A stretch of 14,698 nt of DNA from Clostridia bacterium. GTDB taxonomy: Bacteria > Bacillota_A > Clostridia > Christensenellales > Aristaeellaceae. The translations under genes and the position numbers were made by a program. Below are positions 12,902 to 14,698 of the stretch, piece after piece. Within the stretch, counting starts at the first letter, position 1, and the number at the start of each line of letters is the position of its first letter. The stretch is taken from the NCBI GenBank assembly GCA_017509065.1, contig JAFWQM010000061.1:1-14698 (forward strand). Reading direction: 5' to 3'. The notes under the pieces were generated by a model that saw nothing but the letters and a program-made list of their open reading frames with translations, searched no databases and was not told where the DNA came from.

Positions 12902-14398
12902 ATGCGAACTTTCATCAGCTTTTCCGCGCTGGATACCAGCCTCGCCCTGTGGTGGGAACAGCCCGAAGACGCGCCGCGGAATGCAGTTTACACGGTATTG
13001 CTTGACGGGAAGCCCGTCGCCGACGTGAATCGCACCCATGCGGAGCTGGAGCATCTGCTCCCGGAAACCGAATATAATGTGCAGGTGTGTCTGGGCAGCG
13101 AACTGATCGGCGAAATCACGGCGAAAACTGCCGCCGCAAGGAGCCGCATCGACGTGACCCTGCCGCCCTACAGCGCCGTGGGCGACGGGCAAACGATGAA
13201 CACCGCCGCGCTGCAAGCCGCTATCGACGCCTGCGGGCCGGGGCAGGAAGTATATCTTCCCGCGGGCGTTTACCGCACCGGCGCGCTGCGGCTGCACAGC
13301 GACACGGCGCTGCATCTGGCGAAGGACGCCGTGCTGCAGGGCACCGATGACCCGACGGATTATCTGCCAAAAATCGAAAGCCGGTTCGAGGGCGTTCACC
13401 AGCAATGCTACCAGAGCCTGCTGAATCTGGGTGAGCTGCGCGCCGACGCTGGCCCGAACTGCCGCAACGTTCTGATTTACGGTGAAGGAACCATCTGCGG
13501 AGGGGGCCAGGCCCTGGCCATGAACGTGATCAACCGGGAAACGGAATTATTAAAGGACGAGCTGGCCGCGCTCGGCGATAAAATCAAAGAATACGAAAAC
13601 GACCACACCATTCCCGGCCGGGCGCGGGGCCGCCTCATCAACCTGAGCAACTGCGAGAACGTGCGGATCACCGGCCTGACCCTGCAAAACGGGGCCAGCT
13701 GGAACGTACATATGGTCTATTCCCGGAACATCGTCACCGACCACTGCGTGTTCCGTTCGGAGGACGTGTGGAACGGCGACGGCTGGGACCCGGACTCCAG
13801 CGAGGACTGCACGCTGTATGCCTGCGAATTTCATACCGGCGACGACTCCGTGGCCATCAAGAGCGGCAAGAACCCGGAGGGCAACGCCATCAACCGCCCC
13901 ACCCGGCATATCCGCATTTTCGACTGCGTGAGCGAATACGGCCTGGGCATCGCCATCGGCAGCGAGATGAGCGGCGGCGTGGAAGACGTGAAGATTTGGG
14001 ACTGCGACCTGCGCCATTCCCTCTACGGCGTGCAGATCAAGGCTACGAAGAAGCGCGGCGGGTATGTCAGGAATATTTCCGTCCGGGACTGCGCCCTTTC
14101 CCGTTTCCTGGTGACGGCGGTGCTCTACAACGACGACGGCGAAGGCGCGAAGGAACCGCCGGTATTCGAGCGCTTCCTCTGCGAGCGGGTGTTCTTCACC
14201 GGCTGGGCGCGGGATTACTGGGAAAAGGAAGACCACGCCGTGCCCGCCATCCAGCTTTCCGGCTTTGACGCGCCCGGCCACGAAGTGCGGGACGCCGTGT
14301 TCCGCCAGTGCGTAAGTGTTGGCGAAGCGAATGTCCGGCTGGCACATTGCCGCAATGTGACCGTCGATATCGAACGCGCGGTTACCATTCAGCTATAA
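12902..14398 (+). CDS. GH28 polygalacturonase-like glycoside hydrolase
   Basis: This 498-residue protein has an N-terminal FnIII-like beta domain (about 1-80), then a right-handed beta-helix of family GH28 (pectin or rhamnogalacturonan hydrolysis). Motif 1 appears as NGDGWDPDS with N291 and D293, motif 2 as TGDDSVAIKSG with D314 and D315, and motif 4 as QIKATKK with K380. Motif 3, normally GHG, is GLG at 347-349 in GLGIAIGSEMSGGV. The three acidic catalytic positions and the lysine are thus kept, but the supporting histidine is replaced by leucine. No signal peptide is seen, so it probably acts in the cytoplasm on imported oligosaccharides. GGAG is seven bases before the ATG. It starts 81 bases after the glycosylase gene, and no convincing promoter was found in between. 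Confidence 0.92.
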   Translation: MRTFISFSALDTSLALWWEQPEDAPRNAVYTVLLDGKPVADVNRTHAELEHLLPETEYNVQVCLGSELIGEITAKTAAARSRIDVTLPPYSAVGDGQTMNTAALQAAIDACGPGQEVYLPAGVYRTGALRLHSDTALHLAKDAVLQGTDDPTDYLPKIESRFEGVHQQCYQSLLNLGELRADAGPNCRNVLIYGEGTICGGGQALAMNVINRETELLKDELAALGDKIKEYENDHTIPGRARGRLINLSNCENVRITGLTLQNGASWNVHMVYSRNIVTDHCVFRSEDVWNGDGWDPDSSEDCTLYACEFHTGDDSVAIKSGKNPEGNAINRPTRHIRIFDCVSEYGLGIAIGSEMSGGVEDVKIWDCDLRHSLYGVQIKATKKRGGYVRNISVRDCALSRFLVTAVLYNDDGEGAKEPPVFERFLCERVFFTGWARDYWEKEDHAVPAIQLSGFDAPGHEVRDAVFRQCVSVGEANVRLAHCRNVTVDIERAVTIQL

Positions 14399-14413
14399 AT
14401 CATATAACAAAGG

Positions 14414-14470
14414 AAACGCTGGGCGCTCCGCGCGCCCAGACCTGCGCCAAAGGACTTCGTCCTCTGGACT
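14414..14470 (+). repeat. Dispersed double-hairpin repeat, copy C
   Basis: Starts just after the GH28 stop. The first hairpin CTGGGCGC/GCGCCCAG (14419-14439) and surrounding bases are identical to copy B. The second hairpin (CCAAAGGAC with GTCCTCTGG around a TTC loop) is imperfect. The closing CCCAGCGT end of copy B is missing here; the nearest match is in copy D. Confidence 0.75.
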
Positions 14471-14617
14471 CCAATAGGCGAATTTACTTGGATGAGTAGA
14501 GAAAACTGCTTTTGCCGCCGGGCCAGAAGCATAACGTCGAAAGCATGCTATTCTCTTTCAAGCAACAGCGGGAATCTGTTTCGCTTTCCAAGTCAACTTA
14601 CTTCCGCTATTGCGGGT
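14471..14617. other. Gene-free spacer between repeat copies C and D
   Basis: AT-richer than the genes on its left. It holds loosely symmetrical short inverted segments (ACTTGGA near 14486 with TCCAAGT near 14587; AGAGAA near 14498 with TTCTCT near 14550) but no convincing gene, ribosome site or promoter. Confidence 0.4.
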
Positions 14618-14671
14618 CCAGGGGCCTCAGGCCCCTGGTGGAGGTCTGGAGGCAAAGCCTCCAGCGTAACC
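14618..14671 (+). repeat. Dispersed double-hairpin repeat, copy D
   Basis: Two perfect hairpins: CCAGGGGCC/GGCCCCTGG with TCA loop (14618-14638), and CTGGAGGC/GCCTCCAG with AAA loop (14646-14664), then CGTAACCCCCTG. It has the same order and spacing as copy A read on the minus strand, with differing stem bases that keep pairing. Confidence 0.8.
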
Positions 14672-14698
14672 CCCTGTATCTTATACCTGATTGGTAAC

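Overview
The window looks like a chromosomal piece of a GC-rich anaerobic Clostridia-type Bacillota, perhaps an Oscillospiraceae-like gut lineage. This is inferred from a sodium-pumping biotin-dependent decarboxylase operon, strong Shine-Dalgarno sites, TTGACA/TATAAT-type promoters and an IS1182-type insertion sequence. There is no marker gene for a firm placement, and no rRNA, tRNA or CRISPR array was seen.

Layout. (1) 3-1640: a complete IS1182-family insertion sequence, visibly more AT-rich than its surroundings, with matching terminal inverted repeats and one intact DDE transposase on the minus strand. The window begins two bases outside its left end. (2) 1713-7361, minus strand: a five-gene operon read from high to low coordinates. 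It encodes a divergent 12S/MmdA-like carboxyltransferase, an OadG/MmdD-like membrane anchor, a biotin carrier, the OadB/MmdB sodium-pump subunit and an OadA/5S-type carboxyltransferase without its own biotin domain. The first four genes follow the mmdA-D-C-B order of methylmalonyl-CoA decarboxylases; the fifth is the oxaloacetate/pyruvate-type enzyme. Several gaps in this operon carry palindromic or tandem repeats. (3) 7676-9113, plus strand: a tightly coupled unit of a membrane-anchored phosphodiester glycosidase (NAGPA domain) and two very small membrane proteins, closed by a terminator at 9141-9186. (4) 9284-10237, plus: a PLP enzyme of the D-cysteine desulfhydrase/ACC deaminase family with its own promoter. 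It converges on a minus-strand P-loop kinase (10267-11019) of the uridine kinase/PRK superfamily. (5) 11378-12820, plus: a GNAT acetyltransferase and an OGG-type DNA glycosylase, nine bases apart. (6) 12902-14398, plus: a cytoplasmic GH28 polygalacturonase-like enzyme with a substituted active-site motif. (7) 14399-14698: no gene, but two copies of a palindromic repeat.

How the genes work together: the decarboxylase operon is the one clear multi-gene machine. Carboxyl groups removed from a keto acid (OadA side) or an acyl-CoA (MmdA-like side) would pass to the shared biotin carrier and be released by OadB while sodium is exported. Having both carboxyltransferase types with one carrier also matches the parts list of a transcarboxylase, so exchange of carboxyl groups between two substrates is a testable alternative. 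A family of hairpin repeats sharing the core ACGCTGGG/CCCAGCGT occurs at 3157-3217, 11194-11258, 14414-14441 and 14618-14671, always between genes.
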